Of a stretch of 64,000 bases of DNA, positions 62,804 through 64,000 are shown in pieces (positions within the stretch are counted from its first letter, which is position 1; each line of letters starts with the position of its first letter). A model generated the notes under the pieces. That model searched no databases and had not been told where the DNA came from. It saw only the letters and a program-made list of their open reading frames with translations. The position numbers were made by a program, and so were the translations under genes. This DNA is from Pleomorphomonas koreensis DSM 23070 (GTDB taxonomy: Bacteria > Pseudomonadota > Alphaproteobacteria > Rhizobiales > Pleomorphomonadaceae), in assembly GCF_000425185.1 (NCBI RefSeq), contig NZ_KE384327.1, forward strand, positions 190,252 to 254,251, given 5' to 3'.

Positions 62804-64000
62804 TTACAACCTCGACGCAGGCTTCGGCTTCGAGCCGTCGGAAAAGCGCGACAGGCGAAAATGCCGCGGGTCGACGAAGGGCGTCGCTCCCGTGACGAGG
62901 TCGGCGACCAGCCAGCCGGCGCCCGGCCCGATGCCGAAGCCGTGGCCGGAAAAGCCGGTGGCAACGACGAGACCGGCAAGGCTTTCCGTCTCGGAGATCA
63001 CCGGCACCACATCCGGCGTCACGTCGATGAAGCCGGCCCAGGCCTGGACGATGCGTGCCTCCCGGAACGGCGGGAAGCGGCGCTTCAGTTCGCCCATGGT
63101 GCGGCGCAGGAAGCGGAGGTCGGGCTTGGGGTCGAGGACGCGCGTCTTCTCGTAAGGAGAGACCTTGTCGAGCGGCCGGGTCGGCCAGTCGTCGATGTCG
63201 CGGAAGAACCGCTCCCCGAAGCCGAGCGACAGGTGTTTCCAGTCGGAGGCGAGCGCCGGCAGGAAGTCGAGCGCGAAGCGGAAATGATCGGGCGTGAGGG
63301 CGGCGACGTTGGCGATGCCGTTGGCCACCGTCAGCCCACCGTCCGCCCGCTTGCGGATGCCGATCACGTCGTCCCAGATGCCGGCGTCGGGGCCGCCGGT
63401 CACCGGCGCGGTGCGCGATACCGTCGAGCGCATCTTGAGCTGCGGCAGTGTCAAGCCGAGGTCCTTCAGGAAGCGCCGCGACCAGGCGCCGGCCGCCAGC
63501 ACCACGCGCTTGGTCCTGATGGTGCCGCGCTCGGTGACCACCGAGACGATCTCGCCGGCCGCCGTCTCGAGGCCGCGCGCCGCGCAGTCGGTGAGGATGA
63601 CGGCGCCCTTGGCGCGTGCCGCCAAGGCGATGGCCGGCGCCGCCTTCTGCGGCTCGGCGCGGCCGTCGCTCGCACACCACAGGCCGGCCGGCGGCGGCGA
63701 CAGGTCGTCCTTCATCACCGCCTTGACCGCCTCGCCCTCGATCACCTCGGCGGAAATTCCGTGCCCGGCCGCCGCCTTCACCCAGTTGCGATAGCCGTCG
63801 ATTTCGCGCGCCCGGCGGGCGGCGAAGAAGATGCCGGTCTCGCGGAAGCCGGTGTCGCCGACACCGTGGGCACCCATCTCGCGCCATAGCCGCATCGCCT
63901 CGCGGATCAGGTCGAACTCGCGCGGATCGCGGTCGGCCTGCCTGACCCAGCCCCAGTTGCGGCTCGACTGCTCGCCGGCGATGTGGCCCTTCTCGAGGAG
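62804..64000 (-). CDS. FAD-dependent oxidoreductase, DadA/DAO family (N-terminus outside the window)
   Basis: At least 398 residues; the frame runs off the right edge, so the FAD-binding GxGxxG and the start are missing. The visible N-terminal part reads EKGHIAGEQSSRNWGWVRQ, typical of DadA-like amino-acid or methyl-amine oxidases. KRVVLAAGAWSRRFLKDLGL and VSYEK-like regions occur mid-protein. The C-terminal FAD motif is VVATGFSGHGFGIGPGAGWLVADL. It converges on hemW with a 3-bp gap. The substrate is not predictable. Confidence 0.9.
   Translation of the reverse strand, partial: LLEKGHIAGEQSSRNWGWVRQADRDPREFDLIREAMRLWREMGAHGVGDTGFRETGIFFAARRAREIDGYRNWVKAAAGHGISAEVIEGEAVKAVMKDDLSPPPAGLWCASDGRAEPQKAAPAIALAARAKGAVILTDCAARGLETAAGEIVSVVTERGTIRTKRVVLAAGAWSRRFLKDLGLTLPQLKMRSTVSRTAPVTGGPDAGIWDDVIGIRKRADGGLTVANGIANVAALTPDHFRFALDFLPALASDWKHLSLGFGERFFRDIDDWPTRPLDKVSPYEKTRVLDPKPDLRFLRRTMGELKRRFPPFREARIVQAWAGFIDVTPDVVPVISETESLAGLVVATGFSGHGFGIGPGAGWLVADLVTGATPFVDPRHFRLSRFSDGSKPKPASRL

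Overview
The window is a GC-rich, densely coded bacterial chromosome segment. Everything points to an alphaproteobacterium of the order Hyphomicrobiales (Rhizobiales). The left edge has the dnaA / rpsT / mutM // ubiE / ubiB block typical of that group. DUF2852 and a two-hairpin rhizobial intergenic palindrome are present, and inositol catabolism is arranged in rhizobial style with RpiR-type regulators. I cannot fix the genus from sequence alone. No tRNA, rRNA, CRISPR array, integrase, transposase or phage gene was seen.

Region by region. (1) 1-8 kb: housekeeping genes: dnaA (cut by the window edge), a rhodanese, rpsT, mutM, ubiE and ubiB. These are followed by a Crp/Fnr regulator and an msrA-FMN reductase pair. 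(2) 8-27 kb: a complete myo-inositol catabolic locus. It has a CUT2-type ABC importer (ATPase, permease, binding protein), a Gfo/Idh dehydrogenase, a broken transaldolase, iolE, iolG, a kinase-DUF2090 fusion (iolC), iolD, iolB and iolA, plus two paralogous RpiR regulators. Palindromes of the form ATGRAA-N6-TTYCAT, or its GAA-N6-TTC core, recur upstream of nearly every transcription unit and look like the operator of this regulon. (3) 27-41 kb: a cobalamin (aerobic, corrin-ring) cluster. cobW-cobN-cobG-cobH-cobI-cobJ form one tightly overlapped unit behind a cobalamin riboswitch, and cobL-cobE-cobM form a second. cobK, cbiD and cobB are separate. CbiD occurs with O2-type CobG, which is a hybrid of the two classical routes. 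A degenerate chemoreceptor fragment lies at the border between regions 2 and 3. (4) 41-55 kb: a class A penicillin-binding protein, a YgjP-like metalloprotease, DUF2852, a tandem cold-shock protein, a cupin, an FAH-family hydrolase, a GntR/FCD regulator with two winged helices, a hybrid histidine kinase, YifB/ComM and a soluble chemoreceptor with a zinc-binding CZB domain. (5) 55-64 kb: an MFS symporter, an XRE-cupin regulator (apparently leaderless), a GNAT acetyltransferase, two methyltransferases, rph-rdgB-hemW, and an FAD-dependent oxidoreductase cut by the right edge.

The inositol locus should take up myo-inositol and oxidise it (IolG), dehydrate it (IolE), open the ring (IolD), isomerise it (IolB), phosphorylate and cleave it (IolC-DUF2090), and convert malonate semialdehyde to acetyl-CoA (IolA). 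The cobalamin cluster covers the corrin steps from precorrin-2 to cobyrinic acid a,c-diamide and cobalt insertion (CobN). Uroporphyrinogen methylation, CobS/CobT and the nucleotide-loop genes are not in this window.

I did not find a convincing wholly undescribed multi-gene system. The most useful leads are the shared operator family of the inositol regulon, the doubly disrupted transaldolase, the palindrome that supplies both stop codons between cbiD and cobM, an orphan terminator that may mark a small RNA near 45.2 kb, the tandem-winged-helix GntR protein, and the palindromic gene end that gives two convergent proteins the same C-terminus.
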